A DNA stretch of 64,000 nucleotides from Streptococcus catagoni. Lineage in GTDB: Bacteria > Bacillota > Bacilli > Lactobacillales > Streptococcaceae. The notes below the pieces were generated by a model. It did not search any database. It was not told the DNA's origin and was given only the letters and a program-made list of their open reading frames with translations. The position numbers and the translations under genes are program-made. How positions within the stretch are numbered: position 1 is the first letter of the stretch; every line of letters begins with the position of its first letter. Shown piece by piece: positions 16,625 to 25,638 of the stretch. Location of the stretch: contig NZ_WPCW01000003.1 in assembly GCF_011421425.1 (NCBI RefSeq), positions 186,001 to 250,000 of the forward strand, written 5' to 3'.

Positions 16625-17559
16625 TAGGCACCAAAACTCTCTGTTAATTGAGGAACCACTTGTTTTTTACGAGAAACTGCCCCTGCTAAGAAAGCATGAT
16701 TGTTTTCAAGGGTAAATTTAAAGGCTGCTTCAACCTTATCCATGTTTGCTCCAATAGCTAGGATTTCAGAGTTGGAATTAACAATATCAGTAATCATTAA
16801 AACAAAATCAGAATAGCCTTCTTTAGCAATAGCGCTTTTAATAGCTGCTTCAATAGCGTCTTGACGTTCTAACACTTCTGCTATATCCACTGTGTTAACT
16901 TGTGCAACACGGACAGCATTACCATTTAATTCAAAGGTTTTAGCATCGATGTCAATGAGATCTTCTTCTGTTTTACTAGCAAGGTTGGTACCTGCTTTAA
17001 GAAGAGCCATTCCATATTCTTCCAAGTTAACATCTGCAAGCTCAGCCAATTCTTTTGCAACTTGGTGGTCAGTGACATGTGTTGTTGGGGATTTTAATAA
17101 GAGGGTATCTGAGATGAGACCAGACAATAACATTCCTGCAATGTCCTTAGGAACTTGGAGGTTATTTTCTTTGAACATCCGATAAACAATTGATGAAGCT
17201 GATCCCACTGGCTCAACACGCATAAATAATGGGTTGGCAGTTTCAAAATTAGCCACACGGTGATGGTCCACAACTCCATAGATGGTCACTTCACTAATAT
17301 CAGAAATTGATTGTTGAAATTCGTTATGGTCTGTCAAAATAACTGTATCAGCTCCTTGAGACTTAGCCGATTCAACAAAAGGCGGAGCTTTAACAGCAAA
17401 ATAATCCAAGGCAAAACGTGTTTCTTCATTAGGCTCACCAAGAGCTACAGCTTTCGCTTCTAAGCCGTAGGCATGATTTGCCAAGTAGGCAAATGCATAT
17501 GATGATGCAATGGCATCAGTGTCAGGATTTTGATGACCAAAAACTAAAATATTAGACAT
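16624..17559 (-). CDS. ppaC: Manganese-dependent inorganic pyrophosphatase
   Basis: Hydrolyses pyrophosphate to phosphate, pulling biosynthetic reactions forward. This is a family II enzyme of the DHH superfamily, 311 residues. Metal-binding motifs are GHQNPDTDA (about 8-16), [14 protein letters not shown] (about 97-102) and [14 protein letters not shown]. The C-terminal DHHA2 domain ends with SRKKQVVPQ, where the basic residues bind substrate. GAGG precedes the ATG. It is co-translated with a small hypothetical gene. Confidence 0.97.
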   Translation of the reverse strand: MSNILVFGHQNPDTDAIASSYAFAYLANHAYGLEAKAVALGEPNEETRFALDYFAVKAPPFVESAKSQGADTVILTDHNEFQQSISDISEVTIYGVVDHHRVANFETANPLFMRVEPVGSASSIVYRMFKENNLQVPKDIAGMLLSGLISDTLLLKSPTTHVTDHQVAKELAELADVNLEEYGMALLKAGTNLASKTEEDLIDIDAKTFELNGNAVRVAQVNTVDIAEVLERQDAIEAAIKSAIAKEGYSDFVLMITDIVNSNSEILAIGANMDKVEAAFKFTLENNHAFLAGAVSRKKQVVPQLTESFGA

Positions 17560-17677
17560 TACTATACCTCATTCTCTTTATAGTTTCTATTTTAGCAGAA
17601 AAAGACCTTAAAATCAAAGCTTCTTGACTACTTTTAGGCAGAGTAAAAGGATTAGAATGTTCTTCTAGCCCTCTTGA

Positions 17678-18469
17678 TTATGATTGGTGAATACGGTTCA
17701 TATAGTCTGTATATGTCTCTGTTTTCATGATATTCTTTGCATTTTGAACCCGTTCTTTTGTGGGCGGTTTAACCCCTTCTAGTTGATAAGGAATACCCAG
17801 CTCACGCCATTTGAACTCACCCATGGTATGGTAGGGCAGGATTTCAAACTTATCCACATTTTTTAGCTTGGCTACAAATTCTCCCAGTCTTTCCAAATGT
17901 TCGTCAATATCTGTCAGTCCAGGAACCAAAACATGTCTAATCCATACTGGAATTCCCTTGTCAGATAAGTACTGGGCAAAAAGTAAAATATTTTTATTGG
18001 ATTGCTTGGTAACGATCTTATGTTGCTCTGCATCAATTTCTTTCAAGTCTAAGAGGATCAAGTCAGTGACCGCTAAAAGCTTGTCCAGCTTTTTGTGATA
18101 GTCTTCAGTAGGTCTATAGGTGAAGCCACAAGTATCAAGTGTTGTATGAATCCTCAATTTTTTGGCCTCAATAAAGAGGGCTGTGATAAAGTCAATTTGG
18201 AGCATGGCTTCGCCACCAGAGACTGTTATTCCTCCTTTTTTCCCCCAAAAGTGTTTATACTGAAGAGCTTCTTTCAAGACGTCATTGACTGTTCGCACTT
18301 TGGAATTGTTGGTTTCCATTTCCCAAGTATCTGGGTTATGACAGTACTGGCATCTCATTTTACAGCCTTGCATAAATATAATAAACCGGATCCCAGGACC
18401 ATCAACAGAACCAAAGCTTTCTGTAGAGTGAATCATGCCTGTAACTTGTCCATAATCTATCTCTGCCAT
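17678..18469 (-). CDS. pflA: Pyruvate formate-lyase activating enzyme
   Basis: A radical SAM enzyme that installs the glycyl radical on pyruvate formate-lyase under anaerobic conditions. The 263-residue protein has the CxxxCxxC cluster motif in MQGCKMRCQYCHNPDTW (about 34-50) preceded by GPGIRFIIF, and the GG motif in KGGITVSGGEAMLQ. The promoter TG-T-TATAAT is followed by a catabolite-control-like site. It is transcribed alone; the lyase gene is not in the window. Confidence 0.96.
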   Translation of the reverse strand: MAEIDYGQVTGMIHSTESFGSVDGPGIRFIIFMQGCKMRCQYCHNPDTWEMETNNSKVRTVNDVLKEALQYKHFWGKKGGITVSGGEAMLQIDFITALFIEAKKLRIHTTLDTCGFTYRPTEDYHKKLDKLLAVTDLILLDLKEIDAEQHKIVTKQSNKNILLFAQYLSDKGIPVWIRHVLVPGLTDIDEHLERLGEFVAKLKNVDKFEILPYHTMGEFKWRELGIPYQLEGVKPPTKERVQNAKNIMKTETYTDYMNRIHQS

Positions 18470-18490
18470 GTAGTCTCCTTTACCCCATAC

Positions 18491-18525
18491 TTTGCAAACG
18501 TTTTTCTATTAACATTATAACATTT
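18491..18525 (-). promoter_or_regulatory. pflA promoter with a CcpA (cre)-like site
   Basis: On the minus strand an extended -10 TG-T-TATAAT is followed by AGAAAAACGTTTGCAAA. That matches the cre consensus WTGNAANCGNWNNCW with one deviation. The site lies at or just after the expected start of transcription, which would suit repression by CcpA. Confidence 0.4.
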
Positions 18526-18530
18526 TTCAC

Positions 18531-18558
18531 AAAAAAGACTAGGATCGGACCTAGTCTT
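18531..18558 (-). terminator. Terminator of the CorC/HlyC gene
   Basis: AAGACTAGG / CCTAGTCTT perfect 9-bp stem with a 6-nt loop and a U-run on the minus strand. It overlaps the stop codon. Confidence 0.88.
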
Positions 18559-19885
18559 CGTTAATTATCTGTTCTATATTAGTAATGATTAACTTGAGTT
18601 TTGTGATCCGTCCATCTTTTACCTTATCATTAACAAGGACTAAGTGTTTATTCTGACTATCACAGGCAAAGCTTTCTTTTTCTTCTTGATTAGGGATAGA
18701 ACCAATACCCGTTATATAAAAACCAGCTATTGTATCTACGTCGTCACTGCTTAGCTCGGTATCAAAATACTCATTAAAATCATTTAATGTCATGGTTCCA
18801 GCTACAATATAGGTATTTTCACCAATCTCATGAACAAACTGCTCAGCCTTATCTGATTCATCATCAATCTCACCGACAATTTCTTCAAGTAGATCTTCTA
18901 AGGTTACCAAACCTGCTACTCCACCATACTCATCCAAGAGGATGGCCATTTGGTTTTGAGTAATACGTAATTGCCTTAAGAGATCATCAACATAGATGGT
19001 CTCAGGTACAAATAGGGGCTCTTGTAAAATGTGTCTCATGTTAACATGGTCAAAGCCATTTTTAAAGCCTGCTTCTAAAAGCCGCTTGGTATGAACCAGT
19101 CCTATGACCTTATCTTTGTCATCATCATAAACTGGAATACGAGAGAAACTATGACTGAGAATGTCTTTAATATTCTCAGTGGTATCATCATTAATATCAA
19201 TCATGAAGGCGTCGGTTCTAGGAACCATAACCTCACGCGCCATCAATTCATCCAGTGAAAAGATACCTTGCAGCATCTCGATTTCTTCTGCTGCTAAAGT
19301 CGCCTCACTATTGGTTAGCATGTATTCAATCTCATCACGGGTCATTTGTTCATCAGCATCATCAAAGGTCATCGGTGTGATACGACTTAAAAGGTTTGTA
19401 GAAGCTGAAAGCAACCATACAAAGGGACTAACTAGCTTTCCTAGGGCCATGATGATGGGAGCCGATATAGTAGCCAAACGATCTTTTAAATTCATGGCAA
19501 TGCGTTTAGGATACAATTCCCCTAAAACGATAGAGACATAGGTTAAAAAAATCAAGGATATAATGCTACCAGCTGTCTGAGCAGTTGCTGAGCCTCCCAT
19601 CCAACCTGAGATGACTTTTCCTAAGGAAGCAGATAAACTAGCCCCAGATAAAAGGCTAATAAAGGTTATACCAACTTGAATTGTTGACAGAAAATGATTT
19701 GGTTGTTGCAAGACGGTTAGCAGTCGCAGGTACTTTTTATCACCTTCTGCAGCCTTTTGCTCCACACGGGAACGATTCAAGGACACCAAGGCCATCTCGC
19801 TGGCAGAAAAAAATGCATTGAGCATTGTTAAAATAATCAGCAATAAAAATTGAGATAATAAGGGCTGACTCACGGGGTCTTCCAT
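18551..19885 (-). CDS. CorC/HlyC family (CNNM-like) membrane protein with CBS domains
   Basis: A 444-residue protein. The N-terminal DUF21 membrane domain (about 1-190, starting with [25 protein letters not shown]) is followed by a CBS pair (about 200-320, [12 protein letters not shown]) and a C-terminal CorC_HlyC domain ([20 protein letters not shown] and onward). Such proteins are linked to magnesium or cobalt homeostasis; the old hemolysin label is not supported. ATG 19885 has TAGGAG 10 nt upstream; the longer frame to 19936 lacks a ribosome site. Function by family only. Confidence 0.88.
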   Translation of the reverse strand: MEDPVSQPLLSQFLLLIILTMLNAFFSASEMALVSLNRSRVEQKAAEGDKKYLRLLTVLQQPNHFLSTIQVGITFISLLSGASLSASLGKVISGWMGGSATAQTAGSIISLIFLTYVSIVLGELYPKRIAMNLKDRLATISAPIIMALGKLVSPFVWLLSASTNLLSRITPMTFDDADEQMTRDEIEYMLTNSEATLAAEEIEMLQGIFSLDELMAREVMVPRTDAFMIDINDDTTENIKDILSHSFSRIPVYDDDKDKVIGLVHTKRLLEAGFKNGFDHVNMRHILQEPLFVPETIYVDDLLRQLRITQNQMAILLDEYGGVAGLVTLEDLLEEIVGEIDDESDKAEQFVHEIGENTYIVAGTMTLNDFNEYFDTELSSDDVDTIAGFYITGIGSIPNQEEKESFACDSQNKHLVLVNDKVKDGRITKLKLIITNIEQIINED

Positions 19886-20226
19886 TAATTTGTTACTCCT
19901 AAAATTATATAGTAGCCTAATTATAACATATTTCAATAAAGTTTCTATTAAATTTACTTTAAAGTCTATTTTTTAGACTCTGAATTCATTTGAAAAAGAA
20001 GAGGCTATGACCGACCATTTCTCTAAGTGGATGATCTAGGTCACAAAGCTGATCAACAAGCTCCCTTTGATGAGAAATAAACATCCCCCTATATCTTATT
20101 TGATGGGTGCAATGCCTAAATAAGCAGCTTGCAGAAGCTAGACAATTTAAGGAAGTCTCTTCATCACTTTTTAGCTCTCAAAACTTAGATCTGGCATTCT
20201 TAAAACATCAAGCTTATAGGCTGTCT
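19886..20226. other. Gene-poor 341-bp gap; possible short coding remnant
   Basis: Holds the promoter region of the CorC gene (minus TATAAT near 19919-19924). On the minus strand, between about 20083 and 19990, an ATG with GGGGG just upstream opens a 32-codon frame encoding FISHQRELVDQLCDLDH and more. It looks protein-like but matches nothing I know. It may be the scar of a deleted gene. No repeat, tRNA or terminator stands out. Confidence 0.35.
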
Positions 20227-20769
20227 CTAAGAATGCTTTTCAATCATGATAAGAAAAGGCGGTGTATTGACTTGATTGATAGCCTTGTAGGTCATTACAG
20301 TTACTTCTTTTTGGTCTAGTTGGCTAAGATAGTCCATCAAGGCATCTTTTTCTTTTTGACCACCTTGGTGCCCATAGTAAACCATAATGGCAATGCGGCC
20401 ACCCTTGCTCAGTCTGGCAAGGACCTTTTCTAAGGCTTCTATGGTGGTATGAGGTTTGGTAATAATACTTTTATCAGCAGAGGGAAGATAGCCCAGATTG
20501 AAGATGGCAGCATCAACCTTATCCACATAGTGGTCAAGGTTCTCATGTCCATCTAAAATCAGTTGTACATTTTTATAGGCCTTGTCTTCAATTTTCTTCC
20601 TAGTAATTTCTAAGGCCTCTTTTTGAATATCAAAGGCAAAGAGCTGCTTAACAAGGGGAGCAAAGTAGAGTGTGTCATTTCCTTTTCCCATTGTTCCATC
20701 AACTAGTATGCTATCCTTTGTCACTATCTCCGACAGGAAATCATGGGATAGGTCAATTGGTCTTTTCAT
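20227..20769 (-). CDS. mnmM: tRNA methyltransferase MnmM (YtqB family)
   Basis: YtqB/MnmM uses SAM to methylate the 5-aminomethyl group of wobble uridine derivatives in tRNA, completing mnm5s2U in bacteria lacking a MnmC methylase domain. The 180-residue class I methyltransferase has the SAM motif LVDGTMGKGNDTLYFA (about 22-37) and the catalytic-region motif IFNLGYLPSADK. AAAAAGGAG precedes the ATG. It lies 12 nt after the ABC-2 permease gene on the same strand. Confidence 0.87.
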   Translation of the reverse strand: MKRPIDLSHDFLSEIVTKDSILVDGTMGKGNDTLYFAPLVKQLFAFDIQKEALEITRKKIEDKAYKNVQLILDGHENLDHYVDKVDAAIFNLGYLPSADKSIITKPHTTIEALEKVLARLSKGGRIAIMVYYGHQGGQKEKDALMDYLSQLDQKEVTVMTYKAINQVNTPPFLIMIEKHS

Positions 20770-20781
20770 TTTTTCTCCTTT

Positions 20782-21567
20782 TTAAGTGGCTAGATCACGT
20801 CTTCGATATACTAAAGAAGCTAATAGATAAGAAAGAAGACTGACTAGACAAGCTATTAGTAAAAGTAGCCAATCTAAATCTTCTCCAGCAAAGCGATCAG
20901 TGGCATTAGCATAGTAAAAGGGTGTCAAGTATTTTAAAAAGCTAACATCTTCTATTAAGCGACAGATAATATCCATAAAATAGGCCAGAAGAACCATTCC
21001 CACCCCCAGACCAACCTGTTTTTTCCTGCTAAAAGAGGAAATTAAGAAAGCCAGACTAGCTATTTCTACCTGCATTAGAAAAACCAAGGCATGGTATTGA
21101 TAAAATGCCTCGTAATCAAAATTCATAGAAACTTTTATAAGTCCCACATACTCTATACCTATGGCAATAAGATTGAAGACAAATAGGCTTAAGAGCAGGC
21201 TTAAAAATTTATGTCTTAATACCTTTTGCCGACTATAGGGTAAGGTAAAGAGAAATTCTGCGGTGTGACCTTCTTCTTCCTTTGAAATTATAGTGACACC
21301 CAATAAGGCTGCAAAAATCGCCGCTCCCAGAGAATAGATCAGGGCTATCTCAGCAGAGTAATAGCCACTTAAACTGGCTATAGAGACTTTGTCCATGCCC
21401 AAAGCCTTAGAAATGCCACCCATATCCTGATATAAGTGTGCTATTTCTTTAATGCTATCTGCCAGATTCTGATAAAGTAAGATACATAAGGCACTACTTA
21501 GGCCTACAGCAATAGCCCAAATAAGGAGACTTTTCCTAGCTTCTTGATATTCATGTCTAATGATCAT
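20782..21567 (-). CDS. ABC-2 type transporter permease
   Basis: A 261-residue membrane protein with about six transmembrane segments. The N-terminal cytoplasmic MIIRHEYQEARKSLL is followed by a long first loop, then GVTIISKEEEGHTAEFLFTLPYSRQ, a coupling-type helix found in ABC-2 exporters of the antibiotic or lipid type. Its ATG overlaps the stop of the paired ATPase by 4 nt (ATGA), with GAGGATAAAAA as ribosome site. The substrate is unknown. If the ATPase is not rescued from its frameshift, this permease would be an orphan. Confidence 0.82.
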   Translation of the reverse strand: MIIRHEYQEARKSLLIWAIAVGLSSALCILLYQNLADSIKEIAHLYQDMGGISKALGMDKVSIASLSGYYSAEIALIYSLGAAIFAALLGVTIISKEEEGHTAEFLFTLPYSRQKVLRHKFLSLLLSLFVFNLIAIGIEYVGLIKVSMNFDYEAFYQYHALVFLMQVEIASLAFLISSFSRKKQVGLGVGMVLLAYFMDIICRLIEDVSFLKYLTPFYYANATDRFAGEDLDWLLLLIACLVSLLSYLLASLVYRRRDLAT

Positions 21568-22396
21568 TTTTTATCCTCCTCATAGTAGTGCATAAAGAGG
21601 TCCTCTAAGCTTGGTTCCTCAATCAGGAGATCATCAGGTTGCAAGGCTGTCAGATCTTCTAATAATTGACTGATCCGTCCTTCAAAGGAAAAGCTTGTAG
21701 TCTGACCATTCTTCCAAGTGCTTACCATTTTCTTCTGACTGTGCATGAAATTTTCGACGCTATCAACAGCCAATAATTTCCCCTTTTTTAGAATACCCAC
21801 ACGGTCACAGTAGGCCTTAACCTCTGACAAAACATGGGAGGATAAGAAGATAGTTTTCCCCTTTGCCTTGGCTTCAAGTAATAGTTTAAAAAAACGTTCC
21901 TGCATGAGAGGATCTAAGCCAGAAGTTGGCTCATCCAATATTAATAAGTCAGGCTGATGCTGCAAGGCACAAACAATGCTAACTTTTTTGCGGTTCCCTA
22001 AGGACAGGTCTTGGATCTTTTTTGAAGGGGAAGCTCTAGGAGTTGGCAGAGCCGCTCTGCTTCTTGCTGACAATCTATTTGGTGAGATTTGGTCGCAAAA
22101 CGGATGACTTCTTTGACTGTCATCCTTGGATAAAACATAGCCTCAGAAGGCATATAACCAATATGTTCCAAGGCGTCTACTAACTTATCATATTGACCAT
22201 TAAAGAGACTGATTTTCCCCTTTTTAAAAGTGATCAGGCCTAAAAGACAGCGAATGGTTGTTGACTTACCTGCTCCATTTAAGCCTAGAAAACCAAATAT
22301 TTCTCCTTTTTTGACAGTTAGGCTTAGATTATCCAAGGCGACTTGCTTGCCATAAATCTTAGTCAGACTATCAATAGTGATAATTGATGCAGTCAT
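21564..22396 (-). pseudogene. ABC transporter ATPase split by a -1 frameshift in a homopolymer
   Basis: Two overlapping frames together make one normal ATPase of about 277 residues. The first (from ATG 22396) holds Walker A LNGAGKST (about 39-46) and runs to ELPLQK, then goes out of frame and stops. The second continues KIQDLSLGNRKK (signature), LLILDEPTSGLDP (Walker B) and FLSSH (H-loop) to the permease gene. The junction is a run of six T on the plus strand (22018-22023, AAAAAA in the mRNA sense). A seventh A restores the family sequence. It may be a true inactivating indel, a slippage-prone switch or a sequencing error. Confidence 0.8.
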
Positions 22397-22418
22397 TTTT
22401 CTCTCCTAATTTGTCTGC

Positions 22419-23342
22419 CTATTCCACTAAACGACAGCCCTGAAAGCTTTGCCGTCTTTCCATTTCTTTATCAATGGCATTGAGCACTTCCCACTTATTT
22501 AAACTCCACATGGGACCAATCAGCATTTCTCTGGGAGCATCTCCAGTAATGCGGTGAATGATAATACGTTTGGGAATGATTTCTAATTGATCACAGATAA
22601 TGGAAACATATTCTTCTTGGCTTAAGAGCTGTAGTCGCCCTTCATGGTAATCTCTTTGCATCCTTGTCTTGGTCATTAAGTGTAATAAATGCAATTTAAT
22701 GCCTTGGATATCATTATCCGTGACACAGCGACGCACATTTTCAAGCATCATAGCATGAGTTTCACCTGGAAGTCCATTGATAAGGTGAGCAACAATTTCT
22801 ATTTTGGGATACTGGCGCAAACGTTTAACGGTTTCTTTGTATAAATCATAGGAATGAGCCCGATTGATCAATTGTGATGTTTTTTCATAGGTTGTTTGCA
22901 AGCCTAATTCAACTGTGACATGCATTCTCTCAGACAGTTCTGCAAGATATTCTATGACATCATCAGGCAGGCAATCAGGCCTTGTTCCGATATTAATGCC
23001 GACAACACCTGGTTCATTGATAGCTTGTTCATAACGTTCTTTAATCACTTGCAGACTGGCATGAGTATTGGTGAAATTTTGGAAATAGACCAAGTATTTT
23101 TTAACCTCTGGCCATTTTCGGTGCATAAAGTCAATTTCTTTGTAGAACTGCTCCTTGATCGGAGCATCTGGGGCAACAATGGCATCACCAGATCCGGAAA
23201 CTGTACAAAAGGTACAGCCACCATGGGCAACTGTTCCATCACGATTTGGACAGTCAAAGCCAGCATCAATAGGAATCTTAAAAATCTTTTGACCAAATAA
23301 ATGACGATAATAATCATTTAGGGTTTGATAACGTTTTTTCAT
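22419..23342 (-). CDS. TIGR01212 family radical SAM protein, probable leaderless mRNA
   Basis: A 307-residue radical SAM protein related to the N-terminal half of Elp3-like enzymes. The cluster cysteines lie in GFDCPNRDGTVAHGGCTFC (about 28-46). The following GINIGTRPDCLPDDV and ELGLQTTYEKTSQLINR are family hallmarks. The substrate is unknown; tRNA or small-molecule modification has been proposed for relatives. There is no clear ribosome site; TG-C-TAAAAT ends 6 nt before the ATG. A terminator for the upstream ribU-PAP2 unit ends just before that promoter. Confidence 0.87.
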   Translation of the reverse strand: MKKRYQTLNDYYRHLFGQKIFKIPIDAGFDCPNRDGTVAHGGCTFCTVSGSGDAIVAPDAPIKEQFYKEIDFMHRKWPEVKKYLVYFQNFTNTHASLQVIKERYEQAINEPGVVGINIGTRPDCLPDDVIEYLAELSERMHVTVELGLQTTYEKTSQLINRAHSYDLYKETVKRLRQYPKIEIVAHLINGLPGETHAMMLENVRRCVTDNDIQGIKLHLLHLMTKTRMQRDYHEGRLQLLSQEEYVSIICDQLEIIPKRIIIHRITGDAPREMLIGPMWSLNKWEVLNAIDKEMERRQSFQGCRLVE

Positions 23343-23357
23343 ATTCTTATTTTAGCA
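23343..23357 (-). promoter_or_regulatory. Extended -10 promoter 6 nt before the radical SAM ATG
   Basis: TG-C-TAAAAT on the minus strand (23349-23357), then AAGAAT and the ATG. The -10 has one deviation from consensus. Same geometry as ylbF, DUF1803 and the SpoU gene. Confidence 0.55.
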
Positions 23358-23368
23358 CAAATTAAAAA

Positions 23369-23393
23369 CAAAAAGACAACTCTTTCGAGTTGT
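23369..23393 (-). terminator. Terminator of ribU-PAP2
   Basis: ACAACTC-TTTC-GAGTTGT perfect stem, then a U-rich tract on the minus strand. Confidence 0.85.
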
Positions 23394-23416
23394 ACAGATG
23401 ATGAATATTAGTAAAG

Positions 23417-24067
23417 CTACTTTTGTTTGGACTGAAAACGCCATTCAAATCGTTTATTGTAATAATAAGGATAGAAAAAGTTTAAAATCCCAAATCCTAA
23501 AATGAAGCCAGCTAAGACATCACTTGGGAAATGCACGCCTAGATAAATACGTGACAAACCTATTAAAAAGATAAGGACAACAATGCCTATCTGACAAAGA
23601 ATCTTCCAAAACTTATTTTTAATGCGGTCACGCAGGACAATCAGAAGCGTTCCGTAGATAATCATCGATCCCATGGCATGCCCACTAGGAAAAGAATAGC
23701 CCATAGCATAAACAATATGTTCCAAGCTCGGTCTAGTCCGTTGGTATATAAACTTAAAGACCATGACTAAAATTCCAGCAAGAGAACCATTGATAAGGAT
23801 TAAGAAGGACTCAGCTTTCCATTTCAAACTATAAAAAAGCAGGGCTGAGCAGATAACAACAATTACTTGAGTTAATACATTTCCAAAAACTGTTATGAAT
23901 TTAAAGAAGGCCGTGACATTAGCTGGCAAAGACCCTCTAACAAAGGTTTGAATACCATTATCAAATTCACGTAATGATTCTGGGTAAAACTGTACCGTAT
24001 ATCCAATCATCACAAAAAATAATAAGGCAAAAGATGATCTAAGCAAGTAACTCTGTTTATCTTTCAT
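23417..24067 (-). CDS. PAP2-family membrane phosphatase
   Basis: A 216-residue membrane phosphatase with about six transmembrane segments. The three catalytic motifs are present: KFIYQRTRP (about 108-116), SFPSGHAMG (about 129-137) and SRIYLGVHFPSDV (about 172-184). Substrates may be undecaprenyl pyrophosphate or phosphatidic acid-type lipids. It starts within the last 11 nt of ribU, so it shares the FMN-riboswitch-controlled transcript. That coupling is odd for a lipid phosphatase, and a role on flavin phosphates is conceivable but unproven. Confidence 0.88.
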   Translation of the reverse strand: MKDKQSYLLRSSFALLFFVMIGYTVQFYPESLREFDNGIQTFVRGSLPANVTAFFKFITVFGNVLTQVIVVICSALLFYSLKWKAESFLILINGSLAGILVMVFKFIYQRTRPSLEHIVYAMGYSFPSGHAMGSMIIYGTLLIVLRDRIKNKFWKILCQIGIVVLIFLIGLSRIYLGVHFPSDVLAGFILGFGILNFFYPYYYNKRFEWRFQSKQK

Positions 24068-24632
24068 ACTGATTCCTGTACCTTTCTAAGAGTGGTTGAC
24101 AAGCAATATACAAAAAATAGAAAGAAATAGCAAATATTATTCCCTCTATAAGATTGAAGGGTAAAATCATAGACACTAAGTATTTTGAAATACCAATATA
24201 AGCTTTAATATCAAAATTTGCAAATTTCCCATACAAAGGGATGGCATAGCAATAATTCAAGAAAAGCATGCTTGCTGTTAAGACAATACTAGCAATGATT
24301 GAAGCACCAATATACTGCTTTCCTGTCCTTTTTTGGTTCCAAATGAAGGCAAAGACCGTGACAAATAGTCCCAAAGCTATGACATTCATGGGTAAGCCAA
24401 CAAAATCGTTGACCCCACTATTGTTTAGGATCAATTTTAGCAGTGTTCGTACCATTAAAATAAGGTAGGCACTCTTTAAATCCAACAAAACCAAACCCAA
24501 TAAAACAGGGATAATTGAAAACTCAATCTTTAGGAAATTAGCTCCTGGAATGATTGAAAAACTAAAAAACATCAATAAAAATGATATTGCAGAAAGTACT
24601 GCAACCATAACTAAGCGATGTGTTTTTGACAT
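24057..24632 (-). CDS. ribU: Riboflavin ECF transporter S component RibU
   Basis: The membrane substrate-binding subunit that takes up riboflavin with the shared ECF energising module encoded elsewhere. The 191-residue protein has about six transmembrane helices, an N-terminal VMVAVLSAISFLLMFF motif typical of S components, and IIPGANFLKIEFSIIPVLLG, which forms the flavin pocket region. ATG 24632 has TTGGAGGA 8 nt upstream. An FMN riboswitch precedes it, which strongly supports the assignment. Confidence 0.95.
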   Translation of the reverse strand: MSKTHRLVMVAVLSAISFLLMFFSFSIIPGANFLKIEFSIIPVLLGLVLLDLKSAYLILMVRTLLKLILNNSGVNDFVGLPMNVIALGLFVTVFAFIWNQKRTGKQYIGASIIASIVLTASMLFLNYCYAIPLYGKFANFDIKAYIGISKYLVSMILPFNLIEGIIFAISFYFLYIACQPLLERYRNQYER

Positions 24633-24708
24633 AAAAAATTCCTCCAATTTTTTTCAAATTGAAAGAAGTGCCGTTGCATTTGAGTATCAAAAAGGTACTC
24701 AAAAAAAC

Positions 24709-24834
24709 CCGGTCTTCTCCCATCCAGACTTTACTGTCGGTTGTGGATTCACACCACATCAGCTTGCGCTCGCGGACTTCTGATAACTCAGTCACCGCCG
24801 GTCGGGAATTACACCCTGCCCTGAAGACACCTAT
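24709..24834 (-). promoter_or_regulatory. FMN riboswitch (RFN element) upstream of ribU
   Basis: The minus strand carries the conserved RFN landmarks: GTCTTCAGGGCAGGGTG, AATTCCCGACCGGCGGT, AGTCCGCGAGCG, TGATGTGGTGTGAATCC, ACCGACAGTAAAGTC and GGATGGGAGAAGAC. GTCTTC and GAAGAC close the P1 stem. A T-run and a TTTGAGTA/TACTCAAA hairpin follow as the likely expression platform. FMN binding should switch ribU-PAP2 off. Confidence 0.96.
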
Positions 24835-24863
24835 AGGATAGCAAATTTACTCCTACATATCAA
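24835..24863 (-). promoter_or_regulatory. Promoter of the ribU riboswitch transcript
   Basis: TTGATA, 17 nt, TATCCT with a TGC extension on the minus strand. It ends just before the first conserved base of the aptamer. Confidence 0.55.
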
Positions 24864-24905
24864 GTTCTTTGATTAAATAAAAAAAGCAAAGATAGAAATC
24901 TTGCT

Positions 24906-25451
24906 TCACTTTAATTTATCATGTTCATAGGTGTGGCTTAGTTCCAAGCCCTGAAAGGACTGCTGCTTCAAGGCTTCATAAACAATCATACAAACCGTGT
25001 TAGACAGGTTTAAACTACGGACATGTTGATCATTCATAGGTATCCTAAGAGCCTTATCAGCTTCTTGTCTCATAAATATTTCAGGTAGGCCCTTATCTTC
25101 TCTTCCAAAAAGGAAATAATGTTCTAAGCCATCATTATAATTCTCCTCAGAATAGACTTTTTCAGCAAATTTACTAATCACATGGAGTTTTCCTGAACAA
25201 CTTTCAAGGAAATCCTCTAAGCTATCATAGAAATAAAGTTCCAGTTTATCCCAGTAGTCCAAGCCAGCTCGCTTCATCTTCCGATCATCAATAGGAAAGC
25301 CCATAGGCCTAATAATATGTAAGGGAGCATTGGTTGCAGCACAGGTTCTTGCTATGTTGCCAGTATTTTGTGGGATCTGTGGCTGAAAGAGAACCACGTG
25401 GTTTCTTCCATTGGCTGGGCTCAAGTTTGTTTCTACCATATCACTTATCAC
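24906..25451 (-). CDS. trmL: tRNA (cytidine/uridine(34)-2'-O)-methyltransferase TrmL
   Basis: A SPOUT-class enzyme that methylates the wobble ribose of leucine tRNAs. The 181-residue protein has [14 protein letters not shown] (about 27-40), [10 protein letters not shown] in the knot and [16 protein letters not shown] as the SAM-binding trefoil motif. The start is uncertain: GTG 25451 has GAAAG 6 nt upstream, and ATG 25439 follows 4 codons later. A structured leader of about 127 nt with a terminator precedes it, so premature termination may control expression. Confidence 0.93.
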   Translation of the reverse strand: MISDMVETNLSPANGRNHVVLFQPQIPQNTGNIARTCAATNAPLHIIRPMGFPIDDRKMKRAGLDYWDKLELYFYDSLEDFLESCSGKLHVISKFAEKVYSEENYNDGLEHYFLFGREDKGLPEIFMRQEADKALRIPMNDQHVRSLNLSNTVCMIVYEALKQQSFQGLELSHTYEHDKLK

Positions 25452-25612
25452 TTTTTACTTTCTTTATCAGGTCATCAAAAAACCACACTGCCCGGAGTCA
25501 AGCTCAGCAAACAATGTGGTTGGCGGTGATTCGCTAACTTAAATCATAACAGGTTTGATTTAAACCAACGAATTCTTATTTGCTATTATAGCACTTTGTG
25601 CCTCTTTGTCAA
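25452..25612 (-). promoter_or_regulatory. trmL promoter and structured leader with terminator
   Basis: The promoter is TTGACA (25607-25612), 16 nt, TG-C-TATAAT (-10 at 25585-25590). The leader first folds TTAAATCA / TGATTTAA. It then forms a 10-bp stem AACCACATTG / CAGTGTGGTT with a 21-nt loop and six U (25477-25521), a clear intrinsic terminator about 25 nt before the gene. An early GTTGG segment can pair with CCAAC at the base of the terminator arm, so alternative folds are possible. I recognise no riboswitch or T-box family. Confidence 0.6.
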
Positions 25613-25638
25613 TGATTTTAAGGAAAAAAACTGATAAA

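Noticed and set aside
22010..22030. Programmed -1 ribosomal frameshift in the ABC ATPase gene
   Set aside because: The A6 tract is not in the frame needed for an A-AAA-AAG heptamer and no stimulatory hairpin is obvious; an indel or transcriptional slippage fits better.
25452..25560. T-box or preQ1-type riboswitch before trmL
   Set aside because: The T-box consensus AGGGUGGNACCGCG and the preQ1 motifs are absent; left as an unclassified leader.
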